Shown one piece after another: positions 52,306 through 60,201 of a DNA stretch of 64,000 bases. Positions within the stretch are counted from its first letter, which is position 1; each line of letters opens with the position of its first letter. Under the pieces are notes generated by a model. That model made no database searches and was not told the DNA's origin. It saw only the letters and a program-made list of their open reading frames with translations. The translations under genes were made by a program, and so were the position numbers. Source of the stretch: Herbidospora mongoliensis (lineage in GTDB: Bacteria; Actinomycetota; Actinomycetes; Streptosporangiales; Streptosporangiaceae); the NCBI RefSeq assembly GCF_001570545.1, contig NZ_BBXD01000008.1, forward strand, positions 765,610 to 829,609, written 5' to 3'.

Positions 52306-53649
52306 TTGCCTTCAATCACCCGCAACGCGCATGCGATCGACGGCGTGATCACTCGCCTGAACGCTCCCGACTTCGACCGGTGGGCCTCTCAGGTCCGCAG
52401 GGCTGGCGGCTGCGTCCAGCCGATCCACCTTCGCGGCAGGGCCGAATACCGGGATCGGCTGACCGGCGCCCTGCTCCACCGCTACACCACCCGCACCGAA
52501 CCTGACGGAGTCCTTCGCCTGCCGTGCAAAACCCGTCGCGCGTCCCGCTGCCCGAGGTGCGCCGAGACTTACCGGGCGGACATCTACCACCTGATCCGCG
52601 CCGGCCTCATCGGCGGCAAGGGCATTCCCGCCTCAGTGGCGTCACACCCCTGCCTGTTCGTCACCCTCACCGCCCCCTCCTTCGGCCCGGTCCACACCCG
52701 CAGAGAACACCACGGCAAGACCCACCCCTGTCACGCTCGACGAGCCGCCTCCGCCTGCGGGCATGGCCGCGTTCTGTCCTGCAAGGCCCGGCACCGGATC
52801 GATGAGCCCGTGCTCGGGGAACCGCTCTGCTCTAGCTGTTACGACCACGCTGGGTCGGTCCTGTTCAATGCGTTGGCCCCACTGCTGTGGAAGCGGTTGA
52901 CCGACGCCCTGCGTCGGCAGCTGGCCAAGTCCGGCGGCCTGACCCTCAAGGAGATGCGGGAACACCTGGCCGTCTCCTTCGCCAAAGTCGCCGAATACCA
53001 GCGCCGGGGCGTCGTCCACCTGCACGCCGTGATCCGCCTCGACGGTCCCGACGGACCCAGCTCCGGACCGCCGGCCTGGGCAACCTGTGACCTCCTAGCA
53101 AGTGCCGTCAAGCACGCGGCCCGAGTCGTCCGGGCCGACGTTCCCGCCCTCGACGACGAACCGGCCCGCGTCCTGCGCTGGGGAGCCCAACTCGACATCC
53201 GTCCCATCACCATGTCGGGCGATCTCACCGAATCCGCGGTCGCCGCCTACGTCGCCAAGTACGCCACCAAAGCCGCCGAATGCGTCGGCACCCTCGACCG
53301 GCCTATCCGGCTGACCGACGACCTGGCCGCCCTCCCCATCCGCGACCACGCTCGACGCCTCATCGCCGAGTGCTTCCGGCTGAACGAGCACGAGGCCACC
53401 GCAGATCTCAACCTTGCCCATTGGGCTCACATGCTCGGCTTCGGGGGGCATTTTTCGACCCGCTCCCGTCACTACTCGGTGGGAATCGGCGACATCCGCG
53501 CCGAACGAACCGCTCACGCGCGGCTCCCACTTTTCGACGAGACCACGGCCGAGCTCGTCGCCGCATGGGAGTACGTCGGTCGTGGCCTCTCCCTCGGTGA
53601 CGCCTTGATCGTCGAGAGCCTGACGGGCGGTCACCGTGACCGCCACTGA
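52306..53649 (+). CDS. rep: HUH-type replication initiator (RepSA-like)
   Basis: 447 residues from TTG 52306 (AAAGGAG upstream). The N-terminal third has a Cys/His-rich region (CPRCAETY, CHARRAASACGHGRVLSC, LCSSCYDHAG). The rolling-circle HUH pair is VVHLHAVIRL (H238, H240), with the candidate nucleophile Tyr in AYVAKYATK (about 318). Such proteins start rolling-circle replication of excised AICEs. A GC-rich inverted repeat in the 52209-52305 gap could be structural. Its stop overlaps the Xis GTG. Confidence 0.88.
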   Translation: MPSITRNAHAIDGVITRLNAPDFDRWASQVRRAGGCVQPIHLRGRAEYRDRLTGALLHRYTTRTEPDGVLRLPCKTRRASRCPRCAETYRADIYHLIRAGLIGGKGIPASVASHPCLFVTLTAPSFGPVHTRREHHGKTHPCHARRAASACGHGRVLSCKARHRIDEPVLGEPLCSSCYDHAGSVLFNALAPLLWKRLTDALRRQLAKSGGLTLKEMREHLAVSFAKVAEYQRRGVVHLHAVIRLDGPDGPSSGPPAWATCDLLASAVKHAARVVRADVPALDDEPARVLRWGAQLDIRPITMSGDLTESAVAAYVAKYATKAAECVGTLDRPIRLTDDLAALPIRDHARRLIAECFRLNEHEATADLNLAHWAHMLGFGGHFSTRSRHYSVGIGDIRAERTAHARLPLFDETTAELVAAWEYVGRGLSLGDALIVESLTGGHRDRH

Positions 53650-53812
53650 ACGTCTCTGGAGCGCCGACGACGTCGCCGAGTTCCTCGGCGTCCCCGTCGC
53701 CACCCTCTATCAGTGGCGCTGCCGCCGCATCGGCCCGCGTGGTCGCCGGATCGGCAAGCACCTCCGCTACATGCCCGATGACGTCCTCGCCTGGGTCCGG
53801 GAGCAGATATGA
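53636..53812 (+). CDS. xis: Excisionase (MerR/AlpA-like HTH)
   Basis: 58 residues from GTG 53636, overlapping rep by 14 bp and int by 4 bp. SADDVAEFLGVPVATLYQW then RIGKHLRYMPDDVLAWV is the helix-turn-helix/wing pattern of AICE excisionases. With Int it should direct excision at the att sites. Confidence 0.88.
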   Translation: MTATERLWSADDVAEFLGVPVATLYQWRCRRIGPRGRRIGKHLRYMPDDVLAWVREQI

Positions 53813-55011
53813 CCGTCTACGACACGTGGCACAAGTCCCGACCACAGCCCGGAGACGACCCGTGCAAGGAACACAAGCGTGTACCCACTTCGAACCACGG
53901 TCGCGGCGAACGGTGGCAGGTTCGCTGGCGCGACGACAGGGGAGAGCAGCGCAAGCGGAACTTCGAGCGGAAGACCGACGCCGACAGCTTCGACGCCGAG
54001 ACGAAGAACAGCCTCGACAAGGGAACGTCCGTGGACGTCGCCGCCGGTCGCGTCCAGGTGAAGGATGCTGCCGCCAAGTGGCGGGCCGACCTGCTGCATC
54101 GGGGTTCGACGAGCGAACGTATGGAACGGGTCTTCCGGCTCCACATTGACCCGATCATCGGCCACATGCAGATGGCTCACGTGCGGCCGGCGCACATCCG
54201 GTCATGGGTAAAAGACCGTTCGGCCGTTCTGGCGCCCTCGACCCTGGCCGTCGTCTACAGCAATCTCGTCTCGTTCTTCGGCGCTGCCGTGATCGACCGC
54301 GCGATCGGCATCTCACCCTGCCTCGGCGTGCGGTTGCCGGACTCCGACAAGGCCGGTCACTTCGTCCCGATCCCCGACCAGGTCCACACCCTCGCCGAGA
54401 ACCTGCCACCGCGCTACAGCGCCGTTAGCTACCTCGCCGCCGGTTGCGGCATGCGGGGCGGTGAGATCTTCGGCCTTGAGATCGACCAACTCGACCTGAA
54501 GCGCCGAGAAGTCGACATCAGCCAGCAACTCGTGTGCATCTCAGGTCAGGCGCCGTACCTGGCCCCACCGAAGACGAAGACCTCGGCGCGGACCGCCGAA
54601 TTACCGAAGGTTGTATGCGAAGCCCTGGCCGCACATCTGAAGCGCTTCGAGCCAGTTGAGATCGAGATCGTGGATGCGACCGATCCGCGAAACGTCGTCA
54701 CCCGGACCGCACGCCTGGTGTTCACGACGAACATGCTTCAGCCCATGCACCGAGCGACCTGGGCGCACATCTGGGCGCCGGCGGCTCGAACCGCCGACAT
54801 CCCCAAGGGCGTCGGCCTCCACTGCCTACGCCACTACTTCGCAACGCTGCTGATCCACAAAGGGGCCTCGGTCAAGGCCGTACAGCTCGCGCTCGGTCAC
54901 TCAACCCCGATGGTCACGCTCAACACCTATGTGGGGGAGTGGCCCGAAGCCGGAGAGAAGACACGCCGCCTGGTCGACGAGTCACTCGGACACACTCCGC
55001 GCCTCGCATGA
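53809..55011 (+). CDS. int: Tyrosine-recombinase integrase
   Basis: 400 residues. Catalytic set complete: Arg216 in GCGMRGGEIFG, His338 and Arg341 in HCLRHYFAT, His364 in LGHS, Tyr374 in LNTYVGEWP. The N-terminal part is an arm-binding-like domain (RWQVRWRDDRGEQRKRNFE) followed by a SAM-like core-binding domain. It is translationally coupled to xis and followed by hairpin copy 2. Unlike most AICE integrases, whose genes lie close to attP, this one is 3.9 kb from the right att core because of later insertions. Confidence 0.93.
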   Translation: MTVYDTWHKSRPQPGDDPCKEHKRVPTSNHGRGERWQVRWRDDRGEQRKRNFERKTDADSFDAETKNSLDKGTSVDVAAGRVQVKDAAAKWRADLLHRGSTSERMERVFRLHIDPIIGHMQMAHVRPAHIRSWVKDRSAVLAPSTLAVVYSNLVSFFGAAVIDRAIGISPCLGVRLPDSDKAGHFVPIPDQVHTLAENLPPRYSAVSYLAAGCGMRGGEIFGLEIDQLDLKRREVDISQQLVCISGQAPYLAPPKTKTSARTAELPKVVCEALAAHLKRFEPVEIEIVDATDPRNVVTRTARLVFTTNMLQPMHRATWAHIWAPAARTADIPKGVGLHCLRHYFATLLIHKGASVKAVQLALGHSTPMVTLNTYVGEWPEAGEKTRRLVDESLGHTPRLA

Positions 55012-55025
55012 ACCCAGAAAGGACT

Positions 55026-55067
55026 CAGGGCACATGGCCGCTTTAAGATCAGCGACCGTGTGCCCTG
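55026..55067. terminator. 42-nt conserved hairpin, copy 2 (after int)
   Basis: CAGGGCACA (55026-55034) pairs with TGTGCCCTG (55059-55067), with an inner TGGCCGCT/AGCGACCG helix (one wobble, one mismatch). It starts 14 bp after the int stop. It is probably the int terminator, but the two relatives make an att-linked role possible. Confidence 0.75.
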
Positions 55068-55384
55068 AATGTGCCCTCTGATATTCGATTTGCAAGTCTG
55101 GACTATTTTGTCCTTTTTGGTCAACAACTACCAACACTCTATCGAAAGGTCTCTTGTGTCCAGAAGGGCATCACTAATGAGACAAGTAGGGATATTTCAC
55201 GGGCCGGGCGGGTCGTCGGGGGAGAAATGGTGCGCCCGAAAAGTTCGTCTGCCGCTGATGCGAATCCCCAGGGGTCGTTCCGACCTCGACCACTGCGCCT
55301 GCGAGCAACCATCTACGTACACGAATGGGTTGCAATGGCACAGGATCAAAGACCTTTCGCGCCTCAACCCCTACCGTAAGGTGT
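55068..55384. other. Gene-free stretch after int
   Basis: About 317 bp, noticeably AT-richer than the element core (for example ACTATTTTGTCCTTTTTGG near 55105). No gene or att core is present. By comparison with the right end (hairpin then core), an att core would be expected here if two elements sat in tandem; none is found, suggesting deletion. Confidence 0.5.
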
Positions 55385-55717
55385 ATGTGGCAGTTCGCTC
55401 TGTGGGGGTTGATCGGGGCAGCGATTAATCGCGGTCTGGTGTTCTTGGAGGCCAACCAGCGGGCCAAGGGACCTGCCTGGAGATACCCAGACGGACCAGG
55501 AGGGCTGTTTTTCCTTCTAGCTTGCGCTCTGCACTGTGGTACAGGCGCGGCAGTGACATACGCTGCGGCTCTTTCGGGCTATGTCCCCGCTCCACTGATA
55601 GCTCTTGGAATGGGAGCAGCCGCCCCTGTCGTTGTGAAGACTGTCGCCAGGATCTCTCTAGCCGCGCTTCCATCACTCAGTCAGAATGAGCAGGGTGGCG
55701 ACGGTAATGCCCGGTAA
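55385..55717 (+). CDS. Small membrane protein of an accessory pair
   Basis: 110 residues starting MWQFALWGLIGAAINRGLVF, with about three hydrophobic segments (LFFLLACALHCGTGAAVTYAAAL.., PLIALGMGAAAPVVV). Overlaps the next frame. AT-richer than the AICE core, so probably acquired separately. No family recognised. Confidence 0.6.
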   Translation: MWQFALWGLIGAAINRGLVFLEANQRAKGPAWRYPDGPGGLFFLLACALHCGTGAAVTYAAALSGYVPAPLIALGMGAAAPVVVKTVARISLAALPSLSQNEQGGDGNAR

Positions 55718-56441
55718 CATGCTACGACGACTACTCGGTGCCTTCGCCGACGCGAGTCCGGCTTTCCGCCCTCGCCAGGCTCCGTCTGAGGGGACATTCA
55801 TACGCCGCCTGCTAGTCGCCTTGGCGGATACGTCACCTGCCTTCGTCCTCGCTGGTCAGCAGCGTTCATCGCGCGCATCCTCTGACGGCGCTTTCGACAC
55901 GTCCTCTCGGGTCTCCCGCAGGTGGGATTCCCCCGAAGTCTTAGAACTATCCAGCGCTCTCGTTCCGCCCTTGCGCCGGCAAAAATCTCGGCTATTTTCG
56001 GCCACTATTGGTGCGGGTATCGGTGCAACCGGAATCGCTCTCATCTATTTCTTGATCGGCGGACAGGTCGTCATCCAAGCTGGGGCGGTCACCGCTAGCC
56101 CTTCACCATCAACTGTAGTCACAGGACTCGACTCTCAATCGGTTGAACTCAACATAGATATTTCGCCGAGTCGACTGCAAAATAACGAGGAGGTCACTCT
56201 CCCGCAGATCATCAATTCCATCGACCAGCGGTTTCGCGACCTTGGTGTCCAAGATCGACAGGTCGGATTTGTGTTAATCTTCGCTTCTGGCCCTGATCCC
56301 GGTCGCGCTCAGCGTACTGCAAATCAACTTCTAATCGCTCTTCGCAAAAACGACCCGTCATTCTCGATATCGACGGGTGAGGGATATTGGAAGGGGTCGG
56401 GTGACAATTTTGAGATGAAGATATACTTCATTGCGAACTGA
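55686..56441 (+). CDS. Membrane-anchored hypothetical protein (251 aa)
   Basis: The start may be ATG 55686 or 55707. Two similar short segments open the protein (MLRRLLGAFADASPAFRPRQ and FIRRLLVALADTSPAFVLAG), an internal duplication. One transmembrane helix lies near residues 118-138 (IGAGIGATGIALIYFLIGG), then a C-terminal alpha/beta domain (LDSQSVELNIDISPSRLQNN..IYFIAN) with no recognised family. It overlaps the preceding small membrane gene, so the two probably work together. Unknown function; an accessory or defence role is only a guess. Confidence 0.6.
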   Translation: MSRVATVMPGNMLRRLLGAFADASPAFRPRQAPSEGTFIRRLLVALADTSPAFVLAGQQRSSRASSDGAFDTSSRVSRRWDSPEVLELSSALVPPLRRQKSRLFSATIGAGIGATGIALIYFLIGGQVVIQAGAVTASPSPSTVVTGLDSQSVELNIDISPSRLQNNEEVTLPQIINSIDQRFRDLGVQDRQVGFVLIFASGPDPGRAQRTANQLLIALRKNDPSFSISTGEGYWKGSGDNFEMKIYFIAN

Positions 56442-56564
56442 ATTGTAATTCAGAAGCCTGAATCGCATCGAGCAAGGGATCAACGTCCAACAATTTATGG
56501 ACATCCTTTAAATCCGGCAAGGATCTCTTCTGCTCGTCGGATTTCCGTCTGAGGTCCGGGCGCA

Positions 56565-56610
56565 GCGCCTGCTGGACGCCGACAAGCCTGGTCACTTCAT
56601 CTCGATCCCT
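56565..56610 (+). pseudogene. Integrase pseudogene, N-terminal fragment
   Basis: Encodes LLDADKPGHFISIP, matching LPDSDKAGHFVPIP of the intact integrase (residues about 180-193). The match stops just before an IS5-type remnant (56617). The rest of the same gene resumes at 58346, so the intervening 1.7 kb was inserted into this second integrase copy. Confidence 0.7.
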
Positions 56611-56616
56611 TAGTAA

Positions 56617-57131
56617 GTGTTTGAGAAGCTCATATCGAGGGGTTGAGTGTCAGCTTTTGCTGGCGTTTGGGTGCTTGTCCGCGGGTGAGGCGGCGGGTCG
56701 TGCCGGAGATGGCGGCCCAGCGGATCATGGCTTCGGATGTGGCGGAGTGGCGTTCGTAGTCGCGGGCCAGGCGGCGGTGGGTGGTCAGCCAGGCCAGTGA
56801 GCGTTCCACCACCCAGCGGCGGGCGATCACGGCGAACAGCGGGCGAAGTACCAGTACACGGTCTGCCAGGGCGGGAAGTCGAAGGGCAGTTGCCGCCAGG
56901 CGCACCCGGTGCGCACCACGTACAAGACGGCGTTGAGGATGTCACGGCGAGGGTACTTCTCGGGCCGGCCGCCATTGTTCGCGGCGGTTAACAGCGGCTC
57001 GATCAGCGCCCATTGGGCGTCGGTCAGGTCCGAGAGGTAACGACGGTTACGCGGCATCAACCCATGGTCACCCGACATCCGCCCGCCCCGACGGCCACAT
57101 ATCCGGACCGCCCTTCACTCTTCTCAAACAC
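56617..57131 (-). mobile_element. IS5-family insertion sequence, internally deleted
   Basis: Terminal inverted repeats GTGTTTGAGAAG (56617-56628) and CTTCTCAAACAC (57120-57131) are exact. The transposase reads leftward: the N-terminal part (57078 down to about 56830) gives MPRNRRYLSDLTDAQWALIEPLL.., and the C-terminal part in another frame (about 56905 to 56630) gives [25 protein letters not shown]. The central DDE region between them is missing, so the copy is dead. Length about 515 bp against roughly 800-900 bp for intact relatives. Confidence 0.85.
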
Positions 57132-57213
57132 CCACTGAGTATTGAAAGGTCCTCCGGAGGCTCTACGCTTATAGACTTATCTAGTCATCCGGCGACAGGC
57201 TAGGCGAGGCGGC

Positions 57214-57849
57214 ATGGATAAAGCTGAGTGGTCCGCTCTGGTCATTGGAATTTCGGGCGTACTTGCCGGGCTGGCGGGGGCATTCGCAGCCAATCCACGA
57301 GTAAAGATAATATTTGGCGTACTGGCGGGAGTGCTCATTCCTGCCGCAATTCTCGTTGCGATCCTCGGCCCGGAAGATCCGAAGGAAGCGACCACAACGC
57401 CGCCAACATCGCCTTCTGCAAGCAATGAGGGGCGCCCTTCGCCCGAATTTCCTGACCGGGAAGCCCCTGGTACCTCTCGCCCTCTTCGTTATGAAAAAAA
57501 GGTGATCACGGGTATAGGACCATACGATCTCGACAATAAAGACCTGCTACCAGGCAAAATTGACGGCTTAGCCGAATTGGAAGTGGCGAACTACAAAAGC
57601 ATACGCGTAAGTGATCAGATACTAAGCTCAGAATGGCAATATATGGACTCCGTGCACAGTGCTTCCGACTGCTATCGTGCACTCCATGATCACCCGTCGA
57701 CAACTAAGTCCTATACGCCTCAGCCGTTGTACGCTTTCTGCCTTGAAACCTCAGAGGGCCGCCTGAGCAAAGTAAACGTCGATGAATTCCTGAGCGAAGA
57801 TGAGATATTGGGCATCGTGATTTACGTGACTACTTGGGACGAGACCTGA
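57214..57849 (+). CDS. Membrane-anchored hypothetical protein (211 aa)
   Basis: Two hydrophobic helices at the N-terminus (LVIGISGVLAGLAGAFAANP and IIFGVLAGVLIPAAILVAIL), a Pro/Ser/Thr-rich linker and a soluble C-terminal domain with two Cys (SASDCYRALHD, YAFCLETSEG). Codon use and base composition are more AT-rich than the chromosome. It sits between two IS remnants as a passenger. No family recognised. Confidence 0.65.
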   Translation: MDKAEWSALVIGISGVLAGLAGAFAANPRVKIIFGVLAGVLIPAAILVAILGPEDPKEATTTPPTSPSASNEGRPSPEFPDREAPGTSRPLRYEKKVITGIGPYDLDNKDLLPGKIDGLAELEVANYKSIRVSDQILSSEWQYMDSVHSASDCYRALHDHPSTTKSYTPQPLYAFCLETSEGRLSKVNVDEFLSEDEILGIVIYVTTWDET

Positions 57850-58205
57850 GCGCTTCCACCGCGCGGTTGAGGATTTCGATGTCGACGCCCATCGCGCGGC
57901 GGCCGAGCTGCACGGCGGTCACAATGTGCTCGCCGAGCCCGCGAACGGGTCGATGACCAGCCCGCTGGGCGGGCAAGCCATACATGAGGAGCGGCTACAG
58001 CACCGTGACGGGCTTCTGCGTGGTGTGGATGGTTGCCGAGGAGGTTCGGGTGGTGGATGACTCTGCCGTGCAGGCGGGTGCCGTCGTCGACATACATGCT
58101 GGGCTCGTAGTGGCCTAGATGCCCGGACCTGCCGGCCTTCTGCTGGACGCGACCGAGGCTGCGGCCGGTGTGCGGGAGGCCCGGCGTGCATGCGTGATCT
58201 CGCCC
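57846..58205 (-). pseudogene. DNA methyltransferase remnant
   Basis: Leftward fragments in shifted frames: MYVDDGTRLHGRVIHHPNLL, then PSGLVIDPFAGSASTL (the DPFxGxGS/T AdoMet loop), then VTAVQLGRRAMGVDIEILNR. These are consecutive parts of a type II-like DNA modification methylase C-terminus, broken by frameshifts. A full gene is absent. It ends near the stop of the 57214 gene. Confidence 0.65.
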
Positions 58206-58212
58206 CAGGGGC

Positions 58213-58345
58213 CCCGGTAGAGAAGGTCACGTTACTGGTTGAGCGTCAATTTCTGCTGGCGTCCGGCGGTGTGTCCACTGGCAAGACGGCGTGCAATGCC
58301 GGAGATGGCGGCCCAGCGGATCATGGCCTCTGATGTGGCGGGGTG
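58213..58345 (-). mobile_element. Second IS5-type end fragment
   Basis: Matches the left end of the 56617 element in the same orientation: GAGAAGGTCA...GGTTGAGCGTCA..TTCTGCTGGCG parallels GAGAAGCTCA...GGTTGAGTGTCA..TTTTGCTGGCG, and GGAGATGGCGGCCCAGCGGA is shared. The match stops abruptly at 58345 against integrase sequence. Together with the first copy it brackets the 57214 gene and the methylase remnant. Confidence 0.7.
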
Positions 58346-58835
58346 GCCTACCTCGCCGCCGACTGCGGCATGCGCGGCGGGGAGATCTTCGGCCTAGCGG
58401 TCGACCAACTCGACCTGAACGCCGAGAGACATCAGCCAGCAACTCGTCTGCGTCTCAAATCAGGCCCTACCTGGGTCCGCCGAAGATGAAGACTTCCGCG
58501 CGGATTGCCGAGATGGTCGTATTGAGGCCATCGCCGCACACTTGAAGCGCTTCGAGCTGGTCGAAATCGTGGACGCGACCGACCCGCACAATGTTTTTAC
58601 CCGCCCGGCTCGCCGCCATCCCGAAAGGTGTCGGTCTCCACTGCTTAAGCCATTGCTTCGCAACGCTGCTGATCCACAAAGGGGCCTCGGTCAAGGCCGT
58701 ACAGCTCGCCCTTGGTCACTCAACCCCGCTGGTCACCCTCAACACCTACGTGGGGGAGCGGCCCGAAGCGGGAGAGAAGACACGCCGCTTGGTCGACGAG
58801 TCACTCGGACACACTCGCGCCTCGCATGACCTCAG
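58346..58835 (+). pseudogene. Integrase pseudogene, C-terminal part
   Basis: Strong similarity to the intact integrase from AYLAADCGMRGGEIFG to LGHTRAS, with several frameshifts and an internal deletion. The catalytic HxxR motif is altered to HCLSHCF (Arg and a His lost), while LGHS and NTYVGERP remain. Followed by hairpin copy 3 and then the right att core, so this gene once belonged to the element end now in use. Confidence 0.88.
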
Positions 58836-58843
58836 AAAGGACT

Positions 58844-58885
58844 CAGGGCACATAGTCGCTTCAAGATCGGCGACCGTGTGCCCTG
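58844..58885. terminator. 42-nt conserved hairpin, copy 3
   Basis: CAGGGCACA (58844-58852) pairs with TGTGCCCTG (58877-58885). Same length and outer stem as copies 1 and 2; the inner arms differ. It lies 64 bp before the right att core. For yajQ, which reads toward it, it could now be the terminator. Confidence 0.75.
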
Positions 58886-58949
58886 AATGTGCCCTCTGAT
58901 CTTCGCCCAGCCGCAAAGATGCAGGTCAGCAGGCTGAAGAACAGCGATA

Positions 58950-58971
58950 TCAGCGGTAGTTCTTGAACTGC
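58950..58971. other. Right attachment core (attR), inside yajQ 3' end
   Basis: 22 bp identical to 33503-33524. It covers the yajQ stop codon and its last codons, so integration restored the reading frame. AICEs commonly use tRNA 3' ends; use of a protein-gene 3' end is less frequent. Confidence 0.85.
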
Positions 58972-59441
58972 AGCGCGATGTCCAGGTCCTTGCCCTTGAG
59001 CAAGTTGATGACATCCTGCAGGTCGTCCTTCTTCTTGGAGCTCACCCGCAGCTCCTCGCCCTGGATCAGAGCCTTGACGCCCTTGGGCCCTTCGTCGCGG
59101 ATCATCTTGGAGATCTTCTTCGCGTTCTCCTGGTCGATCCCCTCCTTGAGGGTGATCACCAGCCGATATTCCTTACCGGAAAGCTTCGGTTCGCCCGCGT
59201 CGAGGACCTTCAGGGACAGCCCGCGCTTGACCATCTTCTCGCGGAACACGTCGAGGACCGCGTTGGCCCGCTCCTCGCTGTTCGCCTTGATCTCGATGTC
59301 CTTGGTCCCCGACCAGGCGATCGCCGCGCCCGTGCCCTTGAAGTCGAAGCGGTGCCCGACCTCTTTGACCGTCTGGTTCAGCGCGTTGTCGACCTCCTGC
59401 CGGTCGATCTCAGAGACAACGTCGAAACTGCTATCGGCCAT
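58950..59441 (-). CDS. yajQ: YajQ-family nucleotide-binding protein
   Basis: 163 residues, full length: [23 protein letters not shown] at the N-terminus, [11 protein letters not shown] and [15 protein letters not shown] in the body, ending [12 protein letters not shown]. Family members bind cyclic di-GMP or other nucleotides. The final codons and stop lie in the attR core, so they are supplied by the element end; the protein sequence is unaffected. Confidence 0.93.
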   Translation of the reverse strand: MADSSFDVVSEIDRQEVDNALNQTVKEVGHRFDFKGTGAAIAWSGTKDIEIKANSEERANAVLDVFREKMVKRGLSLKVLDAGEPKLSGKEYRLVITLKEGIDQENAKKISKMIRDEGPKGVKALIQGEELRVSSKKKDDLQDVINLLKGKDLDIALQFKNYR

Positions 59442-59458
59442 CGGTGTCCGTGTCCTCT

Positions 59459-59941
59459 CTACGTTCCTACCGACCTTAGCCGCCTCATGACCACTCGCGG
59501 CGCCACCTCGATACCGAGGTCCCGCTCATGTGCTACGAGGGCTGTGAGTTCGGGTCCCCACTCTGAAGGGTCGAGGATGTCGAAGCCGCGCCTGGCGTAC
59601 CAGGGGGCGTTCCATGGGACGTCTCTGAACGTGGTCAGCGTGACGTCGCCCAGGGCGCAGACCGCTTCCAGGAGTGCCGTCCCCGTGCCTTTTCCCTCGT
59701 GTACGGGATGCACGGCCAACTGGTCGAGATGCACGCCGCCGTCGACTGTGCTGACCAGCGCGAAGCCGATCGGGGGGCGGCCGGCGACGTACACCCTGCT
59801 TGGGTCCTGAGCTTCTTCGATCATGGTGGTGCCCGAGGGGAAGACGATGCCCAGAGGGACGAACTTGGCGTCGGCGCTGCGCTCGAGGTCGGCGAGTTCC
59901 GCTAGTTCGGCGGGGTCGGGATGCCTGATCACAAAGTTCAT
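59459..59941 (-). CDS. GNAT-family N-acetyltransferase
   Basis: 160 residues from an ATG at 59939-59941. GNAT core: [20 protein letters not shown] (acetyl-CoA loop, motif A) and [10 protein letters not shown] (motif B). A longer frame upstream overlaps the tRNA-side region and has no start support. It lies 17 bp upstream of yajQ on the same strand, so co-transcription is possible. Acceptor unknown. Confidence 0.85.
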   Translation of the reverse strand: MNFVIRHPDPAELAELADLERSADAKFVPLGIVFPSGTTMIEEAQDPSRVYVAGRPPIGFALVSTVDGGVHLDQLAVHPVHEGKGTGTALLEAVCALGDVTLTTFRDVPWNAPWYARRGFDILDPSEWGPELTALVAHERDLGIEVAPRVVMRRLRSVGT

Positions 59942-60045
59942 CCTGGCTGATGGCAATGACACGGACGTCTGGGACAAACCGATGTCACGTGTGCGGTCCG
60001 AGTCCGCTATTCTCTTACCTGTCGCCGCCGCGAGGGGGATGACGA

Positions 60046-60127
60046 GGCAGATTGCCCGAGTGGCCAAAGGGAGCGGACTGTAAATCCGTCGGCTAAGCCT
60101 ACCCAGGTTCGAACCCTGGATCTGCCA
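60046..60127 (+). tRNA. tRNA-Tyr (GTA)
   Basis: 82 nt, class II with long variable arm. Acceptor GGCAGAT pairs with ATCTGCC (60120-60126); discriminator A. The anticodon loop CTGTAAA has GTA at 60080-60082; T-arm CCAGGTTCGAACCCTGG. CCA is not encoded. It is intact and single here, so it is not the integration site of the element. Confidence 0.97.
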
Positions 60128-60201
60128 CACAAGCTTCACCAGCTCAGAGGCCCTCTCGGGGGCCTCTTTGCATTTCCGGGGATGCACGAGAAAGAAGTGA
60201 G

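Larger units (their letters stand above)
33503..58971. mobile_element. AICE-type integrative conjugative element carrying CRISPR-Cas I-C
   Basis: Bounded by a 22-bp exact direct repeat (33503-33524 and 58950-58971). Between them lie tyrosine integrase, Xis, HUH Rep, FtsK-like Tra, DUF2637 spread protein, GntR and XRE regulators and a Nudix protein, the standard AICE set, plus a complete type I-C effector module with two arrays. yajQ is intact at the right end because the core supplies its last codons. The right 3.9 kb is a mosaic of IS5-type remnants, a methylase pseudogene and a second integrase pseudogene, so the unit looks like two generations of related elements. Confidence 0.85.

Noticed and set aside
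60046-60127. tRNA-Tyr as the integration site of the element
   Set aside because: The tRNA is complete and unduplicated; the direct repeat lies in yajQ, about 1.1 kb away.
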